Shown here piece after piece: positions 1 through 5,992 of a stretch of 7,947 bases of DNA. The notes beneath the pieces are model-generated. The model did no database searches. It was not told the DNA's origin and saw only the letters and a program-made list of their open reading frames with translations. Within the stretch, counting starts at the first letter, position 1; every line of letters begins with the position of its first letter. The DNA comes from an uncultured Spartobacteria bacterium. Lineage in GTDB: Bacteria; Verrucomicrobiota; Verrucomicrobiia; Chthoniobacterales; Terrimicrobiaceae. A program made the translations under genes and the position numbers. The stretch lies in contig CAIWSO010000351.1 of NCBI GenBank assembly GCA_903915315.1, positions 1-7,947 of the forward strand, written 5' to 3'.

Positions 1-1091
1 CGACCCTTTTTCTGACACTGGCTGCGGCCTTAGCTGTCGTCCATTCCCGAGAAGATATCGGTGGCGCTTGGTATTTCGCGGCAGCCTTCCTGACTCTTGC
101 GGTGCTCTTTCGATATGAAGCGGTTCTTTTCTCACTAGGTTTGTGCTTCTATCTGCGGCGACCGATCTTTGAAAAAGAACGCCGGGCACTCATCGCTTTG
201 GCTGGGCTGCTTTTATTGCCGATGATGATCTTGTTGGCTCCGCTGGCTTGGAATGCCGCTTTGGGGTGGGTGCCTATTGCCGGCGGGACTTTACAGACCC
301 TCTGGTTGCCCCGCTTTTCATCCTGGGGGCTCGGGTTGACTGAGTTCTTTAGGTTGTTTTCATTTGGCATGGGCGTGGTGATCCTGGGCGGCTTCATTGG
401 GTTGTGCAGAGCTTCTAGGAAATGCGATGAATACGAGTTCCTGCTTTGCTTTTGCGGTCCTGCGTCCCTCTGGGCGCTTTATTCTTTCTATGCCGGTGGG
501 AACATCACGACCGCTGTGTTACTATCTTGCGTTCCAATCCTGATATTCCTCGCTGCACAAGGAATCCATCGGAGATTCATGCCGGTGGCCGGTTCTGTCG
601 TTGTGGCTCTCGCTCTTTTCTCGTCCGCATTCATGCTGCGGCAATCCGGTGTGATGCGTGGGATGTGGGCCGCGATCGCTTCGGAAATCAACATCGCGAG
701 TCGCGATATGCCTGCGAGTGAAGGTGGAGGGTTCATGGTTGCCGAAAATGCCGATCAGGCGTCCATCCTTGCCGTTTATTTCAAGTCGAGATTGAAGACG
801 GCCTATCCCCCGGTTTTTGTTGCTGAGTCACCGGCCATCAGTAGTCAATTTGCCCTCTGGCCTTCGTACGCCGATTTTATCGAGTCCGACAAGCCGGCGG
901 ATGAGTTTTTCACTGAACAAAAGGGAATCAATCCCTTCGTTGGACGAAATGCGTTGTTTCTTGGTTCCGAGCTTCCACAAACGATTCGGGGAGCTTTTGC
1001 GGATGTGCGTTCGCTCCGCCAAATTCAACTTCCTAATGGTGGACAGTTGACTGTTTTTCTTTGTTTGGACTACCAAACTTTGCCGCTCTGA
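1..1091 (+). CDS. Membrane glycosyltransferase, family 39/ArnT-like (3' part)
   Basis: The reading frame is open from position 3, so the gene starts left of the window; 362 residues are visible. About seven hydrophobic segments fill the first 215 residues, including LIALAGLLLLPMMILLAPLA and VAGSVVVALALFSSAFML, followed by a soluble C-terminal part. An early HSRED and a later FRYEAVLF recall loops in polytopic GT-C sugar transferases. The C-terminal pattern (AxQASILAVYF, then PPVFV, SQFALWPSY and NPFVGRNALFLG) is the arrangement I know from the tail of family 39 / PMT_2-type proteins. Those enzymes move sugars from polyprenyl-phosphate donors onto lipids or proteins on the outer face of the inner membrane. 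Donor and acceptor cannot be told, and the catalytic N-terminal loop with its acidic residues lies outside the window. ispE follows after 7 bp, so co-transcription is likely. The family is inferred from pattern memory; the membrane topology is directly visible. Confidence 0.75.
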   Translation, partial: TLFLTLAAALAVVHSREDIGGAWYFAAAFLTLAVLFRYEAVLFSLGLCFYLRRPIFEKERRALIALAGLLLLPMMILLAPLAWNAALGWVPIAGGTLQTLWLPRFSSWGLGLTEFFRLFSFGMGVVILGGFIGLCRASRKCDEYEFLLCFCGPASLWALYSFYAGGNITTAVLLSCVPILIFLAAQGIHRRFMPVAGSVVVALALFSSAFMLRQSGVMRGMWAAIASEINIASRDMPASEGGGFMVAENADQASILAVYFKSRLKTAYPPVFVAESPAISSQFALWPSYADFIESDKPADEFFTEQKGINPFVGRNALFLGSELPQTIRGAFADVRSLRQIQLPNGGQLTVFLCLDYQTLPL

Positions 1092-1098
1092 TTGGGGT

Positions 1099-1941
1099 AT
1101 GGTTTTTCACGCTCCGGCCAAGGTCAATCTGAGCCTCCGCATTCTTGGAAAGCGTGCCGACGGGTTTCACGATATCGAGACGATTATGGCGCCGCTGTCC
1201 CTTTCGGATACGCTGGATATCGAGCTGCAGGAGGGTAGTGGCGTTGATTTCACCTGTAGTGATGCCTCGTTGCCATGTGATGGCACGAATCTCGTTTGCC
1301 GTGCAGTGGATGCCTTTGCCCGGCATACCGGACGCCAATTCCGCACGCGGGTTCATTTGACCAAATACATCCCGCATGGAGCTGGGCTTGGTGGTGGCAG
1401 TAGTGATGCGGCGACTGTGCTCAAGGCCCTTGATTTGACCTTGGGGACTAGGCTTTCCATTTGCGAGTTGGAGTCCATTGCCGCGTCCCTTGGCTCGGAC
1501 ATTCCTTTCTTTATCCGCTCCTCCCCGTCGCTCTGTCGGGGTCGGGGAGAAATCGTCGAACCGCTTGGCATTCTTCCCAAGGCGAACATCCTGCTGGTCA
1601 AGCCCCCATTCCCTGTGCCAACGGCTTGGGCGTATCAGGCCTACAAAAATAAAACAAAGACGTCCGAAACTTTTTCCCAATGGCATGGTTCTATCGAGTT
1701 GATGAATGATCTCGAAGAGCCGGTTTTTTCCAAATATCTCGTCCTTTCCGTTTTGAAGCGTTGGCTCCTTGATCAGTCTGGTGTGCGGTGCGCAATGATG
1801 TCCGGTTCGGGATCCACTATCTTTGCGATCCTCAACGAAGATGTATTGGATCTCGAGGACCGCGTGTTGGCGTATTTTGGATCCTCATTTCTCGTGCGGC
1901 GATGCCAGCTTTTGGGGACACCTCACACGGATCATTGCTAA
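1099..1941 (+). CDS. ispE: 4-diphosphocytidyl-2-C-methyl-D-erythritol kinase
   Basis: A 280-residue GHMP-superfamily kinase of normal IspE length. It phosphorylates CDP-methylerythritol at the 2-hydroxyl with ATP, the fourth step of the MEP route to IPP and DMAPP, in the cytosol. Visible motifs: the N-terminal APAKVNLSLRILGKRADGFH with substrate-site Lys8; the glycine-rich ATP loop PHGAGLGGGSSDAA at residues 92-105; LGSDIPFF at 132-138 with the catalytic Asp134; NDLE at 203-206; and the C-terminal MSGSGSTIFA at 234-243. The region after LGSD (SSPSLCRGRGE) differs from the common GxAxxxGxGE form but keeps the final GRGE. The ATG at 1099 is preceded directly by GGGGT, and no later start would keep the AKVN motif. 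The gene lies 7 bp after the glycosyltransferase and its TAA overlaps the sigma factor ATG, suggesting an operon with coupled translation. Confidence 0.97.
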   Translation: MVFHAPAKVNLSLRILGKRADGFHDIETIMAPLSLSDTLDIELQEGSGVDFTCSDASLPCDGTNLVCRAVDAFARHTGRQFRTRVHLTKYIPHGAGLGGGSSDAATVLKALDLTLGTRLSICELESIAASLGSDIPFFIRSSPSLCRGRGEIVEPLGILPKANILLVKPPFPVPTAWAYQAYKNKTKTSETFSQWHGSIELMNDLEEPVFSKYLVLSVLKRWLLDQSGVRCAMMSGSGSTIFAILNEDVLDLEDRVLAYFGSSFLVRRCQLLGTPHTDHC

Positions 1942-2531
1942 TGGATTTTTCCGTTGAGTCTCCCCAGGAAGCAGAGGATTTCACTCTTATGCGGCGCATC
2001 GGATTGCGCGATGAAGCTGCCTTTGAGATCCTCATCGAGCGTCATCAGGCGAGGGTCATCGGAACAATTTCAAAAATGCTAGGCAGTTTTGAGGGCGCTG
2101 AGGATCTCGGCCAGCAAGTCTTCTTGCGTGTTTGGAATAGTGCCCCGCGTTATCAGGAAACGGCGAAATTCACAACATGGTTGCTCACCATTGTGCGCAA
2201 TCTCGTTTTCAATGAAATCCGCAGGCGGCAGCGCACGGAATCGTTCCCAATGGAGCACAGTGATGGAACGCCTAGGGAGTTTCTTGATCCCAATGCGCGA
2301 ACAGGTTCGGAGCAGTGTGGTCGGACTGAATTGCGTGAAGCGGTCGACAAGGCTATTGCCTCACTGCCCGAAGCCCAGCGCATGGCAATCATTCTCCGTC
2401 GCTATGAAGAATTACCCTACGAGGAAATTGCCGTCGTTTTGAAAACGACTGTTTCATCTGTAAAAAGCCTTCTCTTTCGAGCTCGCGAGGATTTGCGCCT
2501 GCAGTTGGCTTCCTTTCTTGCGGGGGATTGA
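1941..2531 (+). CDS. ECF-type RNA polymerase sigma factor (sigma-70 family)
   Basis: A 196-residue protein with the two-domain ECF layout. Region 2 spans about residues 30-98, with EDLGQQVFLRVW at 54-65 (usually DxxQEVFLRVW) and a tryptophan-rich KFTTWLLTIVRNLVFNEIRRR that would contact the -10 element. Region 4 spans about 133-185, with ASLPEAQRMAIILRRYEELP and the helix-turn-helix YEEIAVVLKTTVSSVKSLLFRAR. It would direct core RNA polymerase to an alternative promoter set. An upstream in-frame start at 1788 exists but would overlap ispE by more than 150 bp and add residues unlike the family. The ATG at 1941 shares its A with the ispE TAA, so translation is probably coupled. No zinc-binding HxxxCxxC anti-sigma protein or membrane partner is visible next to it, which is unusual for this class. 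The regulon is unknown. Confidence 0.93.
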   Translation: MDFSVESPQEAEDFTLMRRIGLRDEAAFEILIERHQARVIGTISKMLGSFEGAEDLGQQVFLRVWNSAPRYQETAKFTTWLLTIVRNLVFNEIRRRQRTESFPMEHSDGTPREFLDPNARTGSEQCGRTELREAVDKAIASLPEAQRMAIILRRYEELPYEEIAVVLKTTVSSVKSLLFRAREDLRLQLASFLAGD

Positions 2532-2581
2532 AAAAATCGTATTGCCTCTGAAATCTCCTTGTTCGCGGCGACAAATAGATT

Positions 2582-2716
2582 ATGAATGAAGTTGCTTTGA
2601 GAAGGTCAGCCACGTCGCGTCCTGCATCAAGAATCGCAAAACCCATCGGGTTTCAGCGAAGTTTCCTCCGCCTCCACTTTTGCGCACTCATCGCGTTTGT
2701 GATGTTTGCCCCATAA
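2582..2716 (+). CDS. Possible 44-residue small ORF (doubtful)
   Basis: An ATG-to-TAA ORF of 44 codons occupies most of the 204-bp gap between the sigma factor and phoH genes. The product is very basic at first (MNEVALRRSATSRPASRIAK) and ends in a short hydrophobic stretch (FCALIAFVMFAP). No Shine-Dalgarno sequence precedes the ATG, and an in-frame TAG lies one codon upstream. It shows no anti-sigma zinc motif and resembles no family I recognise. It could be a small membrane-associated peptide made with the sigma factor, a leader ORF ahead of phoH, or chance. The rest of the gap holds an inverted repeat, which lies inside this ORF, and AT-rich sequence just before phoH. I see no clear promoter. 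Confidence 0.2.
   Translation: MNEVALRRSATSRPASRIAKPIGFQRSFLRLHFCALIAFVMFAP
2639..2653. repeat. Perfect inverted repeat AAACCC-ATC-GGGTTT
   Basis: Two perfect 6-bp arms are separated by 3 bp in the sigma-phoH gap, ending 82 bp before the phoH start. As RNA it makes a short hairpin with a tight loop. It is not followed by a T-run on the plus strand. On the minus strand the copy GGGTTTTG gives only a four-T run inside the arm. It could be an operator-like dyad for phoH, a weak RNA hairpin, or chance. Confidence 0.35.
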
Positions 2717-2735
2717 CAACCAGAATCATTAATAT

Positions 2736-4274
2736 ATGCATCGTCCCGCTCCATTGGAATCCATAGATGAACAAGGTGTTTTCTTTCCCGATCTTGCGCC
2801 TAGTGGGGGAGTTTTCCCCGCTGGATTAGCTAAGAATTTCGTTCTCGATACCAACGTGCTTTTGCACGACCCGCATTGTCTGAATCGTTTTCAGAACAAT
2901 CACGTTTTCATTCCTGTCGAGGTTCTCACCGAGTTGGATAATTTCAAAAACGAACAAAACGAACGCGGGGCCAACGCCCGCCGGGTGCATCGCTTTTTAA
3001 GCCAAATATTCAGCCACAAGCTTGCGAGTGTGACGGATGGTGTTCCCACGGCAGGTGGTGGATCGATTCGAATTCTGATCAACGACTCGGCGCATGCCGC
3101 TAAGCCTACTGCGGCGATGAAGCGTTTTCTGAAAATTTTTCCCGATCAGGATCGCATGGACCATCGCATCATGGCGGCGGGACTTGCCCTTCAGGAAAAG
3201 AACGCGGCCCCTACGATTCTGGTTACAAAAGATCTCAACATGCAACTCAGGGCGATGGCTATTGGTCTTCAATGTGAAGATTACCTGAGCGACAAGGTTG
3301 CAGTTCAAGATGTGGATGGGAACGAGACCCGCAGTATTCCCGTCGAAGCCCACGAACTCCAACGCTTCGGTAGCTCGGGAGTCCTCACGCTGCCTGTTGA
3401 AAGAACTGGTGCGATGGAGATCAATGAATACGTCCAACTCCAAGTGGCCGAGGGAAAGTTGCTGCCGGCTCGACATACCGCAGATGGTGTTTTTGTCCGT
3501 CTCAATATTCCATCCCATTTACAGATCCCTCGTGGAATCGATCTGCGGCCTGCCAATACAGGTCAGCAGTGTTTTTTAGACGCGCTACTCGACCCGGAGA
3601 TATCGCTCATCACTTGCTATGGGAAGGCCGGAACGGGGAAAACCTTGCTTGCCGTCGCGGCGGGTCTCTTCATGACGGGCAGGCAGGAATTCAATGGAAT
3701 GACGGTGAGTCGTCCCGTCGTGGCGATGGGCGACACATTAGGATTTTTACCAGGCACGCTGAATGAAAAAATGCATCCGTGGCTCCAATCGATTTATGAC
3801 GCTTGTGAACTCCTGATGCCCCTGAATCCAACCAAGAACGAGGGTGGGAAGCCCCGCCCGTTCAGCGATCGAAAAAAGGATGCTGCTGTCGCGGCGACCA
3901 ATGGCGCTGCGCACAATGGACATCAACATCCGATTGTGAAGCCCTATGAACAGCTCATCGAGCGCGGGCTTTTGGAAATCGAAGCCCTCTGCTACATTCG
4001 TGGTCGCTCGATTCCGAACCGTTTCTTTGTGCTCGATGAGGCCCAGCAACTCACCCCGCTGGAGGCCAAAACCGTCGTTACCCGCATGTCTCGCGGATCC
4101 AAGTTGGTGATGGTCGGTGATCCCGCTCAGATTGATAATCCCTATGTGGACAGTCGCTCGAACGGGCTTGTTTATACACGAAATCGCCTGAGAGGTCATG
4201 CCCTCACAGCCCACATTTCGCTCACCAAGGGCGAGCGCAGTCCGCTTGCCGAGATTGGCGCAAGCCGGATGTGA
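2736..4274 (+). CDS. PIN domain-PhoH family ATPase (YlaK/PhoH2 type)
   Basis: A 512-residue two-domain protein. The N-terminal PIN nuclease domain (about residues 33-190) has the acidic set expected for a metal-dependent RNase: Asp38 in FVLDTNVLL, Glu66 in VLTELDNF, Asp142 in DHRIM and Asp166 in LVTKDLN. The C-terminal PhoH NTPase domain (about 265-512) has Walker A GKAGTGKT at 296-303, Walker B FFVLDEAQQ at 430-438 and the sensor-like VMVGDPAQID at 458-467. Such fusions (PhoH2) are described as RNA helicase/ribonucleases; the physiological role is often unclear. A polar Ala/His/Asn-rich insert at about residues 363-402 separates the two halves of the ATPase core and looks longer than in Bacillus-type YlaK. 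The ATG at 2736 is the first possible start ahead of the PIN domain, but there is no Shine-Dalgarno, only AT-rich sequence. It appears to be its own transcription unit. Confidence 0.95.
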   Translation: MHRPAPLESIDEQGVFFPDLAPSGGVFPAGLAKNFVLDTNVLLHDPHCLNRFQNNHVFIPVEVLTELDNFKNEQNERGANARRVHRFLSQIFSHKLASVTDGVPTAGGGSIRILINDSAHAAKPTAAMKRFLKIFPDQDRMDHRIMAAGLALQEKNAAPTILVTKDLNMQLRAMAIGLQCEDYLSDKVAVQDVDGNETRSIPVEAHELQRFGSSGVLTLPVERTGAMEINEYVQLQVAEGKLLPARHTADGVFVRLNIPSHLQIPRGIDLRPANTGQQCFLDALLDPEISLITCYGKAGTGKTLLAVAAGLFMTGRQEFNGMTVSRPVVAMGDTLGFLPGTLNEKMHPWLQSIYDACELLMPLNPTKNEGGKPRPFSDRKKDAAVAATNGAAHNGHQHPIVKPYEQLIERGLLEIEALCYIRGRSIPNRFFVLDEAQQLTPLEAKTVVTRMSRGSKLVMVGDPAQIDNPYVDSRSNGLVYTRNRLRGHALTAHISLTKGERSPLAEIGASRM

Positions 4275-4293
4275 TGGACTTTTCTCTTTTTTT
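4241..4293 (+). terminator. Possible intrinsic terminator of phoH
   Basis: TCCGCTTGC (4241-4249) pairs with GCAAGC-C-GGA (4260-4269): nine base pairs with one bulged C and a 10-nt loop. A T-rich tract (4280-4293, 12 of 14 T) follows about 10 nt later. The stem lies in the last phoH codons and the tract just after its TGA. The gap between stem and T-tract is longer than in a classic terminator, so this is a candidate only. Confidence 0.35.
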
Positions 4294-4323
4294 CAAAAAT
4301 TGTCTTTGCCCGATTCAGCTGCT

Positions 4324-4328
4324 GGGGG
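4324..4328 (+). promoter_or_regulatory. G-tract ribosome binding site candidate
   Basis: GGGGG lies 12 nt before ATG 4341 and 3 nt before an in-frame TTG at 4332. GGGGG can pair with the CCUCC anti-Shine-Dalgarno with one G-U pair. The spacing is long for the ATG and short for the TTG, so it does not settle the start. Confidence 0.3.
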
Positions 4329-4340
4329 TAATTGTTCCCT

Positions 4341-4661
4341 ATGTTGACGTTCCTCATTGCAGGTGGATCTTTGATCACCACGCTCGTTCCACCTCAGCTC
4401 CCTGATTTTCAAAATCACCTCCTGAATGGAACTCCTGTTCTTGCCAAGGAAGTTGTCTGCCGTGATCGCTGGGGGACGCCCATGATGCCAGATGGTAAGG
4501 GAGGGTACAGCCTCATTGCGCCGCCAAATCCGCAATTGATCGAGCGGAGTCTCATTCAGCCCCCCCTCACTCCAGCGCCTGTTTTTCGGCCCGGGACCAG
4601 CGCACCAGGCGCAACGGGTCTTATCGCTCCTGTGGAGGTGCCGGCGGAAGGTTCCAAATAA
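4341..4661 (+). CDS. Small proline-rich hypothetical protein
   Basis: A protein of 106 residues from ATG 4341 (109 from the in-frame TTG at 4332). I recognise no family. The first 18 residues (MLTFLIAGGSLITTLVPP) are hydrophobic with no basic residue before them, so this could be a weak signal sequence or membrane anchor but is not a canonical one. The rest is polar and proline-rich: 17 prolines in all, including PPNP, QPPLTPAP and several later singles. It holds one cysteine (Cys40). A central stretch (VVCRDRWGTPMMPDGKGGYS) looks like a small ordered element; the C-terminal third looks like a flexible tail. It lies 47 bp before the MFS gene on the same strand and could be co-transcribed with it. 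A longer ORF on the opposite strand (4293-4676) covers it, but that one has no context to support it. That this is a gene rests on position and sensible codon use. Confidence 0.55.
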   Translation: MLTFLIAGGSLITTLVPPQLPDFQNHLLNGTPVLAKEVVCRDRWGTPMMPDGKGGYSLIAPPNPQLIERSLIQPPLTPAPVFRPGTSAPGATGLIAPVEVPAEGSK

Positions 4662-4698
4662 GCTTTGTTGAGGCATTCAATGCGCTCACATCTAGCTT

Positions 4699-4704
4699 GG
4701 GGGA
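4699..4704 (+). promoter_or_regulatory. Ribosome binding site GGGGGA for the MFS gene
   Basis: GGGGGA ends 3 nt before the GTG at 4708. An in-frame TAG sits at 4693-4695, and the next ATG would delete the first transmembrane helix. This site therefore supports the GTG start, although the spacing is short. Confidence 0.5.
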
Positions 4705-4707
4705 TTT

Positions 4708-5979
4708 GTGAGTACAGATTGTCCTAAGGGATCCTTCAATGCCCATTGGTTCGCTTTTTTCAATGCGCTGACCTTCCAGATTATCATTGGAACGCCGCTC
4801 TTTCTTTATGCGAAAAGCATAGGGGCGAGTTCCACGGTGCTGGGCCTTCTTGCTGCGGCGACGCCACTCATGACGATGCTGCAATTGCCGGCTGCAAAAT
4901 ACCTACCGGTTTTCGGCTATCGGCGGTTTGTCTTGATGGGGTGGGGCGCTCGGACGGTAATCATCTTTTTCGTAGCTCTCATTCCGTTGCTCGGGTTTCT
5001 GGATAATGCGACCAAGCTCACATTATTGGTTTTTTGCATTCTGGTTTTTAACATGATGCGCGGAGCGGCCTCGGCGGCATGGATGCCCTGGATAGCGCTT
5101 TTGATTCCCGAAGAGGCTCGAGCGCGGTTTTTATCGAGGGATCAAATTTTCATGTACGGCGGTTCCCTCCTCGCCTTGTTGGTTTCGGCGCTCATGATTG
5201 GCGGCGAGGTCTCCGTGTATGAGTTTTCGCTGGTTTTCCTTTTGAGTGGCCTTGCCGGTGGAGTGGCGTTGTATTTCATCAAAAAAATCCCCGATGTTCA
5301 TGCCCCAGAGGCCATGGAGAAATCCGCTGTGGCCGTGCCCTGGAGGACCATTTTCTTTTACCCGCCCTTCTTTGCGTTGCTGCTTTTCAATATGCTTTTT
5401 GTGTTCGAGGTCGGAAGTCTGGGGGTTTTTACTGTCCAGTATTTAAGGGATCTTCCGGGCTTCAACGACTCGGTGGTATTGTATCTTTCCTGCCTTTCCT
5501 TCGTTGGTTCGCTACTCGTCCTTCCTTTTGTGGGGAGGTTGCTGGATCGGTTTGGAAACAAAGTGGTCCTTTTTGTTTCCTTGCTCCTTTATGGCTCGGT
5601 GATTCTAGGATGGTTTTGTCTAGCCGCTGGTCTGGTGAGCCCGAAGAGTGGGGTCGTTTTCATGGTCAACCTGCTCGGTGGAATCGCTGGCGCGGGCTTC
5701 AATGTTGCCAATTCACGCATGGCCTTCGCTGTGATGCCCCAGATGGGACGGGATCATTTCTTTGCGCTTTTCAGCGTTATTACGAGCCTTGGCCTTGGAG
5801 CGTCTCCGGTTTTATGGGGAATCTCGCTGGACTATATCGGCGCTTTTGAAGTCGTCACGGGGGCATTCCATTTGCATCGCCATAGCATTTATTTTGGCGT
5901 CCTTTTTGTGCTCAATATCCTGACGCTTTTGCAGGTTCGGCGCCTTCACGAGAGAGTGTCAGAAAATGGCGACGCTTAG
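4708..5979 (+). CDS. Major facilitator superfamily (MFS) transporter
   Basis: A 423-residue, strongly hydrophobic inner-membrane protein with about 12 predicted helices. These are roughly residues 13-35, 43-62, 72-96, 103-122, 148-166, 172-191, 214-240, 254-274, 284-308, 313-335, 350-372 and 393-411. MFS marks: GYRRF between helices 2 and 3, and a clearer motif-A-like GRLLDRFGNKVV (276-287) between helices 8 and 9. Residues 118-144 (RGAASAAWMPW, then IPEEARARFLSRDQ) form a conserved-looking cytoplasmic stretch. The central loop after helix 6 is short. The substrate cannot be read from sequence; sugar, drug or metabolite export or uptake are all possible. The start is GTG (see the ribosome binding site at 4699-4704). 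The gene ends 13 bp from the convergent ftsY, and its last codons contain the ftsY-side hairpin. The small proline-rich gene upstream may be its operon partner. Confidence 0.88.
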   Translation: MSTDCPKGSFNAHWFAFFNALTFQIIIGTPLFLYAKSIGASSTVLGLLAAATPLMTMLQLPAAKYLPVFGYRRFVLMGWGARTVIIFFVALIPLLGFLDNATKLTLLVFCILVFNMMRGAASAAWMPWIALLIPEEARARFLSRDQIFMYGGSLLALLVSALMIGGEVSVYEFSLVFLLSGLAGGVALYFIKKIPDVHAPEAMEKSAVAVPWRTIFFYPPFFALLLFNMLFVFEVGSLGVFTVQYLRDLPGFNDSVVLYLSCLSFVGSLLVLPFVGRLLDRFGNKVVLFVSLLLYGSVILGWFCLAAGLVSPKSGVVFMVNLLGGIAGAGFNVANSRMAFAVMPQMGRDHFFALFSVITSLGLGASPVLWGISLDYIGAFEVVTGAFHLHRHSIYFGVLFVLNILTLLQVRRLHERVSENGDA

Positions 5980-5985
5980 GTCGCC
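5961..5985 (-). terminator. Intrinsic terminator for the ribH-nusB-ftsY transcript
   Basis: On the minus strand, 8 nt past the ftsY stop, GGCGAC-CTAAGC-GTCGCC forms a perfect 6-bp GC-rich stem with a 6-nt loop, followed directly by ATTTTCT. This is a compact Rho-independent terminator. It lies inside the 3' end of the convergent MFS gene, whose TAG codon is in the loop. In the plus direction the stem is followed by GATTC, so it should act poorly on MFS transcripts. Confidence 0.6.
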
Positions 5986-5992
5986 GATTCAT

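Noticed and set aside
1033..1686. 217-codon ORF on the minus strand across ispE
   Set aside because: It lies opposite the well-supported ispE gene and its product has no recognisable motifs.
1788..1940. Longer sigma factor start inside ispE
   Set aside because: The added 51 residues would overlap ispE in another frame and do not resemble ECF N-termini; the overlapping ATG at 1941 fits the family length.
2389..2646. 85-codon ORF on the minus strand over the sigma gene end and the following gap
   Set aside because: Considered as a possible anti-sigma gene, but it has no zinc motif or membrane helix and overlaps region 4 of the sigma factor.
2997..3518. 173-codon ORF on the minus strand inside phoH
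   Set aside because: Opposite-strand shadow of a gene with intact PIN and PhoH motifs.
3747..4214. 155-codon ORF on the minus strand inside the PhoH ATPase domain
   Set aside because: Shadow of the conserved Walker B region on the plus strand; no motif of its own.
4300..4334. TTGTCT and TAATTG as a promoter for the small gene
   Set aside because: The spacing is about 23 bp and the -10 match is poor.
4293..4676. 127-codon ORF on the minus strand over the small proline-rich gene
   Set aside because: Isolated on its strand, with an arginine-rich composition typical of shadow frames. The plus-strand alternative has better context, though the choice is not certain.
4672..4772. Repeated TTCAATGCGCT before and within the start of the MFS gene
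   Set aside because: Only two 11-bp copies, one of them inside coding sequence, with no further shared sequence; likely chance.
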